From the NCBI RefSeq assembly GCF_000426285.1, contig NZ_AUFB01000009.1, positions 1 to 64,000 on the forward strand: a stretch of 64,000 nt of DNA, written 5' to 3'. Below the pieces are notes generated by a model. It saw nothing but the letters and a program-made list of their open reading frames with translations, searched no databases and was not told the DNA's origin. The stretch comes from Rhizobium leucaenae USDA 9039 (lineage in GTDB: Bacteria > Pseudomonadota > Alphaproteobacteria > Rhizobiales > Rhizobiaceae). Position numbers and translations under genes: made by a program. Below are positions 8,612 to 15,191 of this stretch, piece by piece (the stretch's first letter is position 1; the number at the start of each line of letters is the position of its first letter).

Positions 8612-8917
8612 CTAATCCATCACGGCACGCCGCTCGCCTTGCAACTGATGGATATAGACCATCTCAACGCGGCACGCCGCGTACAGGGCCGATTCCTCAT
8701 AACCAGCGGTAGGCCAGTTCAGTTTCTCGCCGCCTTCGGTATGGACGATCCAGAACCATCGGTCTTTCGTCCACGGCGCATCGATCTTGAAGATGCGGCC
8801 TATCTGCCTGTCGTCGTCAAATCCGACGAAATCGTCACCCGGCTTTTCTTTCCAGCTATGCCGCCATTTGAATTGCGGCTTGCTGCCGGGGATTATCGCT
8901 TCCCAAACTTTCCACAT
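8612..8917 (-). CDS. small phage protein of unknown function
   Basis: The 101-residue product starts MWKVWEAIIPG and is rich in Trp and charged residues (FKWRHSWKE; DRWFWIVH; LYAACRVEMVYIHQL). I recognise no family. The 35-codon upstream extension lacks a ribosome site and is not preferred. Its stop faces the tail-fibre terminator. A promoter-like pair upstream would place the transcript start almost at the ATG, so it may be read as a leaderless mRNA. The opposite-strand ORF over the same bases has no codon character of a gene. Confidence 0.6.
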   Translation of the reverse strand: MWKVWEAIIPGSKPQFKWRHSWKEKPGDDFVGFDDDRQIGRIFKIDAPWTKDRWFWIVHTEGGEKLNWPTAGYEESALYAACRVEMVYIHQLQGERRAVMD

Positions 8918-8923
8918 TCGGCG

Positions 8924-8953
8924 AGAGTAGTTCTCAGTTTGTTCTATGTCAAG
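8924..8953 (-). promoter_or_regulatory. sigma70-like promoter for the small minus-strand gene
   Basis: On the minus strand TTGACA (8953-8948) is followed after 18 bases by TACTCT (8929-8924). Transcription would begin about 7 bases further, at or near the ATG at 8917. Confidence 0.45.
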
Positions 8954-9064
8954 AGTTTGGTGCGGGTCTTGACAAATTTGTAACTTTACAGCAATGTAAT
9001 AAAACTGGCAACCAACCAGCAACGCCGTTACCTCGGCACCACCACACCAGAAGAGGAGACAGCC

Positions 9065-9727
9065 ATGAGATATTTCAGATATTTGGGCGTAGCAGTTCTA
9101 GCGCTTACCGCACTTCTATTCAGCGGCATCACCTATGTCACCACCCCGGCGCAGACGGCGGCGGCGCGCACCATCTCCGAAGCATCCGTCGTCAAGGTCA
9201 CCGAGAAAGACGGCCACGGTTCAGGCGTCAATATCGGCAATGGCTACGTCATCACGGCCGGCCACGTTGCTGATGGCAACGCAAAGGCGAAGCTCAAGAC
9301 GAGCGACGGGCGCGAGATGGATGCCGACGTGCTCTGGGTAAACAAAGAATACGACATTGCTTTACTAAGAGCCGTCGGTCTGCCCACCGTCGGAAGCTCG
9401 CTCGATTGCCGAACCGCAAAGGCTGGCGAAGAAATTCAGGCCGCAGGCAATCCGATGGACCTTGAATTCGTTTCTTCCTTCGGTCGCATCGCTGGCGACG
9501 TTCGCGAGCTAGGGCCGTGGCGTCAGGTGTTGATTACAGACATTACGATCGTCATGGGGCAATCAGGTGGTCCGGTATTTGAGGCTGATGGCCGCGTCGT
9601 TGGCATCACGGTAGGCGTTGCGTCTGCAACCCTTCCCGGCGGCATTATCGGCGCCACGCCGTCGCTTACCGGCTTCGGTATGGTCGTGCCGTCTTCGACT
9701 GTTTGTATGCTGATGGGGCGGGCGTGA
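9065..9727 (+). CDS. secreted trypsin-like serine protease
   Basis: A 220-residue protein with an N-terminal hydrophobic signal or anchor segment (about residues 7-24). Its S1 protease domain carries the full triad: His in ITAGHVAD, Asp in KEYDIALL and Ser in GQSGGPVF. It lacks a PDZ domain, so it is shorter than DegP/HtrA proteins and closest to stand-alone S1C trypsin-like peptidases. AGAGGAGAC precedes the ATG. It opens the second rightward gene run of the prophage and overlaps the next gene by one base (TGATG). It would act in the periplasm or outside the cell; the substrate is unknown. Confidence 0.82.
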   Translation: MRYFRYLGVAVLALTALLFSGITYVTTPAQTAAARTISEASVVKVTEKDGHGSGVNIGNGYVITAGHVADGNAKAKLKTSDGREMDADVLWVNKEYDIALLRAVGLPTVGSSLDCRTAKAGEEIQAAGNPMDLEFVSSFGRIAGDVRELGPWRQVLITDITIVMGQSGGPVFEADGRVVGITVGVASATLPGGIIGATPSLTGFGMVVPSSTVCMLMGRA

Positions 9728-9948
9728 TGGCTAAGATTGATGATGGCGGGGCGGCGTTTCCCGTCCCGTATGGCAACAGCGCCTACGGCATGAGCCTGCG
9801 CGATTACTTCGCTGGGCAGGCGTTGAGCGGCCAACTCTCATTCTCGCCGCACGACTCATTCGACAAATACCATCAGCCCGATGAAGTCGCTGCGGCTTGC
9901 TATCGCTTCGCCGACGCCATGCTAGCCGCAAGAAAGAAGGAATCCTAA
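9727..9948 (+). CDS. small phage protein with MSLRDYFAGQAL motif
   Basis: The 73-residue protein starts at the ATG overlapping the protease stop. The segment GMSLRDYFAGQAL and the end ADAMLAARKK are shared by many short proteins of unknown function in phages of Proteobacteria. Nothing points to a biochemical role. It is translationally coupled to its neighbours. Confidence 0.65.
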   Translation: MAKIDDGGAAFPVPYGNSAYGMSLRDYFAGQALSGQLSFSPHDSFDKYHQPDEVAAACYRFADAMLAARKKES

Positions 9949-9950
9949 TC

Positions 9951-11198
9951 TTGCCCACACCACCCCTTAGTGACGAACTAGCCAAGGAAGCCGCCGACGC
10001 GTTCATTGCGCTAGGTGAGAAGACGGCTGCAGCCCTATTGCTCGGCATCCCGCGTCAAACGTTTAACAGCCGCTTGAAGGTTGCGGCGGAGCGGGGTCTT
10101 TTAGGAACGAAACCGGTGTTGCCGGGATTCCGGATTGCGCAGGTCAGCAACACGCCGAACGGCGACTACATCAAGCAACGCCGCGAGCATGGCGCCGAAT
10201 TCGAAGTGCCGTCTGGCCATACGATAAAAGGAATCTCAGCCCTCGTCGATGAAGGGGGGCGGGAAGTCCTTAAGTGGGTGAAGACGAGGGAAGAGCCGTC
10301 GGCGATCGACATCGCCGAAACGTTGAAGGCGGCATTCTCCAACTATGAGCCGGCCGCCATCCCGACGCCCGCGCCGGAACACGTCCAAGAAGAGCTCGTT
10401 ACGCTCATTCCATGCAATGACTGGCACGTCGGAATGTTCGCGTGGAGCCAGGAGACAGACGAAAACTGGGATCTGAAAATAGCGGAACGCGTCATTGGTC
10501 GCGGTATTGAGGAGGCTGTCGCCAGATCACCGGCAAGCGGGGTGGCAATCGTTCTTGGTGGAGGCGACCTAACACACGCAGACAACAACGAGAACAGGAC
10601 ATCGAGATCCAAGAACGTCCTCGATGTCGACGGCAGGCACACCAAGGTCACGGAGACTGCGGGCAGGCTTCTAGTCCGCACCATTGACGCTGCGCTAAGA
10701 CGCAATGCTGTCGTTGAGGTTCGCAATCTCAAGGGCAACCACGACGAGGAGACGGCGCCGGCAATCGCGTGGTTCCTGCACGCTTGGTATCGCAACGAGC
10801 CTCGTGTCATCGTAGATCTCGACAAATCGCTTTTCTTCCATCGTCGCTATGACAAGGTGATGATTTCTGCGACACACGGCCACGAGGCCAAGCTGCAGGA
10901 CATGCCGGGAATAATGGCGCACCGCAGAGCCGAGGACTGGGGAGCGTCAAAGTTCAGGTACGCCCACGGATTCCACGTCCACCACAAGTCTAAGCTTGCG
11001 ACGGAGGGTGGTGGCGTGATTATGGAATCACACCAAGCACCGATACCGCAGGATGCTTGGCATTTCGGCTCCGGCTTCCTGTCTGGCCGTTCGCTGCAGA
11101 CGATCACCTACCACAGGGAGTACGGCGAGATTTCGCGTGTTCGTGTCGCGATGCTTGATGCAGCAAACGACAACGCTCCATTGAGGGCTGCGGCGTGA
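9951..11198 (+). CDS. phage calcineurin-like metallophosphoesterase with N-terminal HTH-like region
   Basis: The 415-residue product probably starts at TTG 9951, since AAGAAGGAAT lies just upstream and the preceding gene stops 3 bases before. Residues about 20-60 (AAALLLGIPRQTFNSRL) look like a helix-turn-helix. From about residue 150 the metallophosphoesterase motifs follow in order: NDWHVG (DxH), GGDLTH (GDxxH), KGNHDE, THGHE and HGFHVHH. Such phage enzymes are nucleases or phosphodiesterases of unknown target. The HTH plus phosphoesterase combination suggests action on DNA. It overlaps the next gene by 4 bases. Confidence 0.8.
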   Translation: MPTPPLSDELAKEAADAFIALGEKTAAALLLGIPRQTFNSRLKVAAERGLLGTKPVLPGFRIAQVSNTPNGDYIKQRREHGAEFEVPSGHTIKGISALVDEGGREVLKWVKTREEPSAIDIAETLKAAFSNYEPAAIPTPAPEHVQEELVTLIPCNDWHVGMFAWSQETDENWDLKIAERVIGRGIEEAVARSPASGVAIVLGGGDLTHADNNENRTSRSKNVLDVDGRHTKVTETAGRLLVRTIDAALRRNAVVEVRNLKGNHDEETAPAIAWFLHAWYRNEPRVIVDLDKSLFFHRRYDKVMISATHGHEAKLQDMPGIMAHRRAEDWGASKFRYAHGFHVHHKSKLATEGGGVIMESHQAPIPQDAWHFGSGFLSGRSLQTITYHREYGEISRVRVAMLDAANDNAPLRAAA

Positions 11199-11353
11199 CC
11201 GGCAACGAAATAGTTGAACTGGCCATTGTTGAATTTGATGCGTGGGTGGCGGCGCAGTCTGATGAGGTTCAGGAGTTGGATGTTATCCGTCAGGCGGAGC
11301 TTTACGCAAATGCAAACGACAACGTGCCGGCAGAGCAGAGGAGGGCGGCTTGA
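11195..11353 (+). CDS. very small phage protein of unknown function
   Basis: A 52-residue ORF starts at a GTG that overlaps the phosphoesterase stop (GTGA) and ends in overlap with the next gene (TTGA). It is acidic and helical (VELAIVEFDAWVAAQSDEVQ). Its reality rests on perfect coupling on both sides and codon use; no family is recognised. Confidence 0.55.
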   Translation: MTGNEIVELAIVEFDAWVAAQSDEVQELDVIRQAELYANANDNVPAEQRRAA

Positions 11354-11532
11354 ACGCTGATGAAATATGGGAAGAGGCCAGGAGGGAAGCCAAGAGCCAG
11401 CTTGGCGAGGCGTCTATATCTGGGATGCCTCCCGAATTTATCGCCAACAACCCGCATCGGAATGGAAGTCCGGAGCACGATGAATACGAGGCTGCTTTTG
11501 AGCACTTCATTATGACCGGACTCGGATACTAA
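11350..11532 (+). CDS. small phage protein of unknown function
   Basis: The 60-residue product starts with TTG at 11350, inside the stop of the preceding gene. It is acidic (NADEIWEEARREAKS) and ends FIMTGLGY. GAGGAGGG lies before the start. No family is recognised, and the case rests on coupling. Confidence 0.55.
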   Translation: MNADEIWEEARREAKSQLGEASISGMPPEFIANNPHRNGSPEHDEYEAAFEHFIMTGLGY

Positions 11533-11582
11533 CCACCACCCGCCGACCACCAATCGGCAACCACCACAGAAGAGGAGACTTC

Positions 11583-11762
11583 ATGACCACCACCATTTAC
11601 GACCCGCCAGGCGGCTGGCGTCACGGCTTCCCGCGCGTCTATAACCCCCATCCAGGCGAAACCCTTGAAGACACGCTAGTTCGCGATGGCTACCCCGAAA
11701 AGGAAGTCGGCATCGGCGCCAAGTATTGCCGTTTTTGGGAAGAGAAGGAGGCTGTACAATGA
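11583..11762 (+). CDS. small phage protein of unknown function
   Basis: The 59-residue protein begins MTTTIYDPPGGWRHGFP. A strong AGAGGAGAC ribosome site precedes the ATG, and the stop overlaps the next start (ATGA). The same leader type (AACCACCACA then GAGGAGAC) occurs before the protease at 9065, suggesting a repeated phage translation signal. Confidence 0.6.
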   Translation: MTTTIYDPPGGWRHGFPRVYNPHPGETLEDTLVRDGYPEKEVGIGAKYCRFWEEKEAVQ

Positions 11763-12430
11763 CCCTATTCGGCGGAAGAATCCCCAACGAGGACGGCGAC
11801 GGTTATAAGGTTGTGCCACAACCTTATAACGAACCGCTTATGATCCCCGGCTACGGCGCGCAACCCGTGCCTGCGAATGATAATTTCATCGCGGACGAAT
11901 CCGGCGCGTCGGCTGGCTTTGCGGTTGGCGGGTATATCGGGTTGCGGCGCACCCCCTCAGAAATGCGCGCCACCCACGAAGAGCACAACGACAACGTTGC
12001 CAAGTGGCGGGCCAACGACACGCTCCCATATCGCAAGCAGCAAGGCGTCGAGGCGCTGGCCGAACTGGCCGGATACGTCTATCTAGGCTCGCCGTATGCG
12101 AAATATCCGCACGGCCTCGACGAGGCGGCTCGCGTCGTGTCCGAGTGCGCAGGCGTGCTGATGCAGCGCGGTCTGCGCATTTACTGCCCGATCGCACATG
12201 GCCATGCTGTGTCGCGGAATGTCGCCTTGCCGCGCGAGTGGGATTTCTGGAAGGCGCAAGACCAGCCGTTGATTGATGCTGCAGCCGCGATCATCGTGCT
12301 TGAAATGCAGGGATGGCGGGAGTCCGTCGGGCTCACCTATGAGATTTCGGAGTTTATGCGGGCGGGCAAGCCGATCCTTTATCTCGAACCGGCTGATCTG
12401 CGGGTTAGTGAGCGGAGGGCGGCGGCGTGA
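11759..12430 (+). CDS. DUF1937-like phage protein (nucleoside deoxyribosyltransferase-like fold)
   Basis: The 223-residue protein has a low-complexity N-terminal third and then a domain beginning VYLGSPYAKYPHGLDEAARVV. Later come YCPIAHGHAVS, WDFWKAQDQPLIDAAAAIIVL and a C-terminal GLTYEISEFMRAGKPILYL. These match the DUF1937/DUF4406 group, related to nucleoside 2-deoxyribosyltransferases, with the SPY motif for nucleotide binding. In phages this fold may act in nucleotide salvage or DNA modification; the activity is not shown. It is coupled on both sides. Confidence 0.7.
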   Translation: MTLFGGRIPNEDGDGYKVVPQPYNEPLMIPGYGAQPVPANDNFIADESGASAGFAVGGYIGLRRTPSEMRATHEEHNDNVAKWRANDTLPYRKQQGVEALAELAGYVYLGSPYAKYPHGLDEAARVVSECAGVLMQRGLRIYCPIAHGHAVSRNVALPREWDFWKAQDQPLIDAAAAIIVLEMQGWRESVGLTYEISEFMRAGKPILYLEPADLRVSERRAAA

Positions 12431-12792
12431 TTAGGCACGGTGAGGCACCATACCTAGAATGCAGCAGCAAGGGTGACCGTCGCTTCTCTGCGTTCCACGC
12501 ACGCATACGCTCGCGTGGCGGAAAGAGCATTGAAGATATCTATCAGGCTTCGAAAGTATTTGCTGACGGGTCTACGGGGCTCGGCTGGCGCGATGCGAAG
12601 GGCAAGCTTGCCGTCAACATGACGCAAGTTCGCAAACTCTACTCTGGCCTCTGGGATGAATACATAGGCGAGAATCGGCACCTGCTTGACGTTATCCGCG
12701 CCGCGTCTGGCGTGTCTGACGTGTTCGGGCAAACAGGCAGCGCTTGCCAAGCGACCGAGCTTTGGCGAATTCGTAACGGGGAGGCAGCATGA
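12427..12792 (+). CDS. phage protein of unknown function
   Basis: A 121-residue protein with EAPYLECSSKGDRRFSAF at the start and a C-terminal segment VFGQTGSACQATELWRIR. Related sequences occur in alphaproteobacterial phages, but I cannot name the family. The gene overlaps both neighbours by 4 bases. Confidence 0.6.
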   Translation: MIRHGEAPYLECSSKGDRRFSAFHARIRSRGGKSIEDIYQASKVFADGSTGLGWRDAKGKLAVNMTQVRKLYSGLWDEYIGENRHLLDVIRAASGVSDVFGQTGSACQATELWRIRNGEAA

Positions 12793-13148
12793 CCAACCAC
12801 CAATTCTACGTCGGCCAACAAGTCGTCTGCATCTCGGCAGCCCAACCCGCAAACACAACCCTTCCGTCTGAATTGACGGAAGGGGCCATCTACAAAATCA
12901 GGTGGATCGGCGAGCATACGCATTATTTGGACCGAACCTATATCGGCGTACGGCTTGAGGGCATCGACCGCGGCACGTGCCAAATATGGGGAGACGTGGA
13001 TACGCCTTTCCGCGCTACGCGCTTCCGCCCGCTCGTAGCGGACAGGTTGGGGTCGTTAAGGGCGTTGCTCGTACCGGGCCAGCCGTTGGCGCCAAGTGTG
13101 GAAGGGCCGTTGCGGCCGGTGAAAGTGAAAGAGGAGGAGAGGGTGTGA
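12789..13148 (+). CDS. small phage protein of unknown function (beta-barrel-like)
   Basis: The 119-residue product has the pattern YVGQQVVCI ... EGAIYKIRWIG ... YIGVRLEGI ... FRATRFRPLV. This SH3-like arrangement is seen in many short phage proteins of Rhizobiales. The last 30 residues are low-complexity and proline-rich. Function unknown; coupled to both neighbours. Confidence 0.6.
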   Translation: MTNHQFYVGQQVVCISAAQPANTTLPSELTEGAIYKIRWIGEHTHYLDRTYIGVRLEGIDRGTCQIWGDVDTPFRATRFRPLVADRLGSLRALLVPGQPLAPSVEGPLRPVKVKEEERV

Positions 13149-13387
13149 GCAGTATGATGGAGAAGGTGGCTAGGGCTATGGCTGCATTAGATTGGGGAGA
13201 TGTAGACAAAGACGACAGCTATTTTCGATACGCCCGCGCCGCAATCGAAGCGATGCGCGAGCCGACGGAGGCGATGAAAGCCGCGCTTGGCGACGCGCGT
13301 AAATACGGCACTGAAAGCAACGGTGAGATTTTCCCTCGCAAGCTTATGTCGGAATTGATCGACGCCGCACTCAAGGAGCAACCATGA
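13145..13387 (+). CDS. small phage protein of unknown function
   Basis: The 80-residue protein is read from the GTG overlapping the previous stop. An internal ATG four codons later is possible. The pattern MMEKVARAMAALDWGD ... YARAAIEAMREPTEAM ... ELIDAALKEQP is shared by small phage proteins of unknown function. It ends 4 bases into the next gene. Confidence 0.6.
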   Translation: MSSMMEKVARAMAALDWGDVDKDDSYFRYARAAIEAMREPTEAMKAALGDARKYGTESNGEIFPRKLMSELIDAALKEQP

Positions 13388-13884
13388 CAGCACTATTCAC
13401 AGCAGAAGGCGACCTTACCGCCGCCCCTTCCGAATTGCGCGCGCTTGGCGCTGCAATAGGGAAGGTGGACGGACCCACCACAGACGGCAGCATGTTCAAC
13501 CGAGTCATGGAGATCACCAAGCTCCCCTCCACCAACCCCAAGCGCGCCTTCGGTGCCCGCAAGCCGTCGGCGCAGTTCATACCGCCCGTGGCAATCCTCG
13601 AGGAGAGCGCCGTGATGGCGCTCGGCGCAGCTAAGTACGGCGCGTTCAATTGGCAGGACGAGCCGATTGATGCGACCACCTATTACAGCGCGGCTATCCG
13701 CCACTTGCTGCAATGGTTCTCTGGTGAGGATGTTGATCAGGAGAGCGGCGCGTCGCACCTGGCGCACGTCAGGGCGTGCATGGCTATCCTGCTCGATGCG
13801 CAGGCCAGCGGTCGGTTGGTTGACGATCGGCCGGAGTGCGCGTCGGCCAGCGAGGCGATTGAGCGGCTGAAGGTGACGGCGTAA
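13384..13884 (+). CDS. dATP/dGTP diphosphohydrolase-like protein (DUF5664/MazZ-type)
   Basis: The 166-residue protein contains the block FIPPVAILEESAVMALGAAKYGAFNW followed by YYSAAIRHLLQWFSGEDVDQESGASHLAHV. This is the signature of the DUF5664 family, renamed dATP/dGTP diphosphohydrolase N-terminal domain after cyanophage MazZ. The conserved E-x-G-x-S-H-L-x-H is present and would bind metal. The enzyme would hydrolyse purine dNTPs to monophosphates. PurZ and DatZ partners, needed for 2-aminoadenine DNA, are not in the window, so ordinary nucleotide-pool control is as likely. It is the last gene of the coupled run, and a terminator follows. Confidence 0.75.
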   Translation: MTALFTAEGDLTAAPSELRALGAAIGKVDGPTTDGSMFNRVMEITKLPSTNPKRAFGARKPSAQFIPPVAILEESAVMALGAAKYGAFNWQDEPIDATTYYSAAIRHLLQWFSGEDVDQESGASHLAHVRACMAILLDAQASGRLVDDRPECASASEAIERLKVTA

Positions 13885-13920
13885 CTTTCCCGCATCTCAA
13901 ACGCGCGATAGTAACAACCA

Positions 13921-13949
13921 AAAACCCGCCCCGCCCGGCGGGTTTTTTT
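13921..13949. terminator. bidirectional rho-independent terminator
   Basis: The stem AAAACCCGCC / GGCGGGTTTT with a 6-base loop has a T run on the plus strand and runs of T on the minus strand as well. It lies between the convergent genes ending at 13884 and 13952. Confidence 0.9.
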
Positions 13950-13951
13950 AT

Positions 13952-14173
13952 TTACCCCAAGCCAGCCCGCAAATAATCGGCGAGCACCCATCTAAGCCGG
14001 CCCTCTTCGACAATCCACAGATAGTAGATCTGCCGCCCCATGGCGGAGCACTGTCTCGACAGAACGATCGCCGATAAATTCCCAAATGAAACAGTTTGCC
14101 CGATTCGAAATTTCCACTCTTTATTGAAAACTCTAACTCTGGCGTTTCTCCCATCGTCCATTGCTAGTGACAT
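13952..14173 (-). CDS. small phage protein of unknown function
   Basis: The 73-residue product reads WKFRIGQTVSFGNLSAIVLSR ... YYLWIVEEGRLRWVLADYL. This beta-barrel-like pattern is like short phage proteins that begin with a hydrophobic strand and end in a WV-x-ADYL motif. It ends at the bidirectional terminator. The ribosome site before the ATG is weak, and an alternative ATG lies at 14161. A shorter ORF in another frame looks less protein-like. Confidence 0.5.
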   Translation of the reverse strand: MSLAMDDGRNARVRVFNKEWKFRIGQTVSFGNLSAIVLSRQCSAMGRQIYYLWIVEEGRLRWVLADYLRAGLG

Positions 14174-14686
14174 TTTTTCTTATGAACCCCCCAAGGCGGC
14201 TGTCGGCGCCGAGCCGGGGGTTAGACACCAGCCTCACGACCAGCCAATGCACCTTTAGGCGAACCTTGGACATATGCGCGAGCCGGAGCTCGCGCGGTGC
14301 GCGGCAGTTACGCACGCGCGACGCATTGCCCCCGGCCCATAAAGGCCAGGTGAAATACGCCAGCCGCTAAGCTGCGCATGGTTCGGCTCACAAACTTGTG
14401 TGAGCCTAGTGAAGGTCAGGGTGTCTAAGCCCAAGGTTGATTAATAAGTAAAACGGGCTATCGCGCAATACGTTAATTTATGAGGGTGCCCTTGCGTTAG
14501 ATGTATGTTGTGAAGAAGTGACAAATGTGTGCGGAGGGCATGGGATATGATTAGGATGCGAAGGGTAGGCGGGTGGCGAACTCAGTCTGATTTTTCTCTA
14601 GACAATGTCGAGCTAAGCTATTGACGCCAGTTCGCAGTCTAGACACAATTGAAAATGCTAACTGAAAAGAAAACACACAATAAAAT
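14174..14686. other. non-coding right end of the prophage with two hairpins
   Basis: No convincing gene is present in 513 bases. Two strong palindromes occur: GCGCGAG/CTCGCGC at 14276-14295 with a 6-base loop, and GGCTCACA/TGTGAGCC at 14385-14406 with a 6-base loop. Neither has a T run. They could belong to a structured RNA or to a recombination/regulatory site at the phage end. Only very short ORFs are seen. Confidence 0.5.
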
Positions 14687-14736
14687 GCGGATTGAAAATC
14701 CGCGTGTCACTGGTTCGATTCCGGTCCTGGGCACCA
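14687..14736 (+). tRNA. tRNA-Phe 3' fragment, prophage attachment site
   Basis: Anticodon stem GCGGA/TCCGC with loop TTGAAAA (anticodon GAA, Phe), a 5-base variable region, the T arm ACTGG-TTCGATT-CCGGT and the acceptor strand CCTGGGC followed by ACCA are all present. The D arm and the 5' acceptor strand are missing, so this is not a working tRNA. It is the copy left at the far end when a phage integrates into the 3' half of trnF. The intact gene should lie at the other prophage end. Confidence 0.85.
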
Positions 14737-15191
14737 TCCTTACTTCCTCTTGAGATCATCGCGATTTGCGGACGCCCTGTCGGCGGCAATGCGTGGCTCA
14801 TGTGCAACGGCAATTGCGGGATGTATCCACGTCCGTAGGTGGCCGGCAGTGCAGATTCCGCTCCAGCTTCCATTCTGAATTTTTCCTCTGTTTCAAGCGG
14901 AATATCGTGCCTTCGGGCCATCAGAAAGGGCGAGCCTGGCTCGCGCTTTTGCAGGGGCTGTCAATCGCGTCTAATGGTGGAGATCCGGGCAAACGGCGCA
15001 ACTTTAGAGGTATTCATTATTAATTCCGGTGAAAGAACCTTTCAAGATATTGATGGCTAATGCAATGAAGCGTACGAATTATTGAAGGGTCACCTATTGA
15101 TTCGAAGCGAGTATTACCGCACCTTAGATACTAGCGGGAAGTGATCCCGTTAAGTCCGGCGTTTATTGCAATAGCAAGCTATCGAGGCGCC
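14737..15191. other. intergenic region before prkA
   Basis: About 455 bases with no ORF of convincing composition. It links the attachment site to the prkA operon and should hold that operon's promoter, but I could not pick one with confidence. Confidence 0.5.

Larger units (their letters stand above)
1..14736. mobile_element. right-hand part of a tailed-phage prophage, ending at tRNA-Phe fragment
   Basis: This stretch carries a tail spike, lysis cassette, tail fibre and many short, tightly overlapping genes of phage-accessory type, and it is visibly richer in A+T than the DNA after 15.2 kb. It ends at a 50-bp 3' piece of tRNA-Phe without a 5' half, the usual scar of tyrosine-recombinase integration into a tRNA gene. 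Capsid, terminase, repressor and integrase genes are not present and are inferred to lie left of the window. The tail and lysis genes mostly read rightward. Exceptions are the glycosyltransferase-like gene, two small minus-strand ORFs and the IS fragment. Whether the phage is inducible cannot be judged. Confidence 0.9.

Noticed and set aside
13384..13884. Evidence for 2-aminoadenine (Z) phage DNA
   Set aside because: A MazZ-like protein alone is not enough; PurZ and DatZ were not found in the window.
14687..14736. A functional tRNA-Phe gene
   Set aside because: The D arm and 5' acceptor strand are missing; only the 3' 50 bases fit.
14766..15060. Short ORFs between the attachment site and prkA
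   Set aside because: Three overlapping ORFs on both strands with random-looking composition and no ribosome sites.
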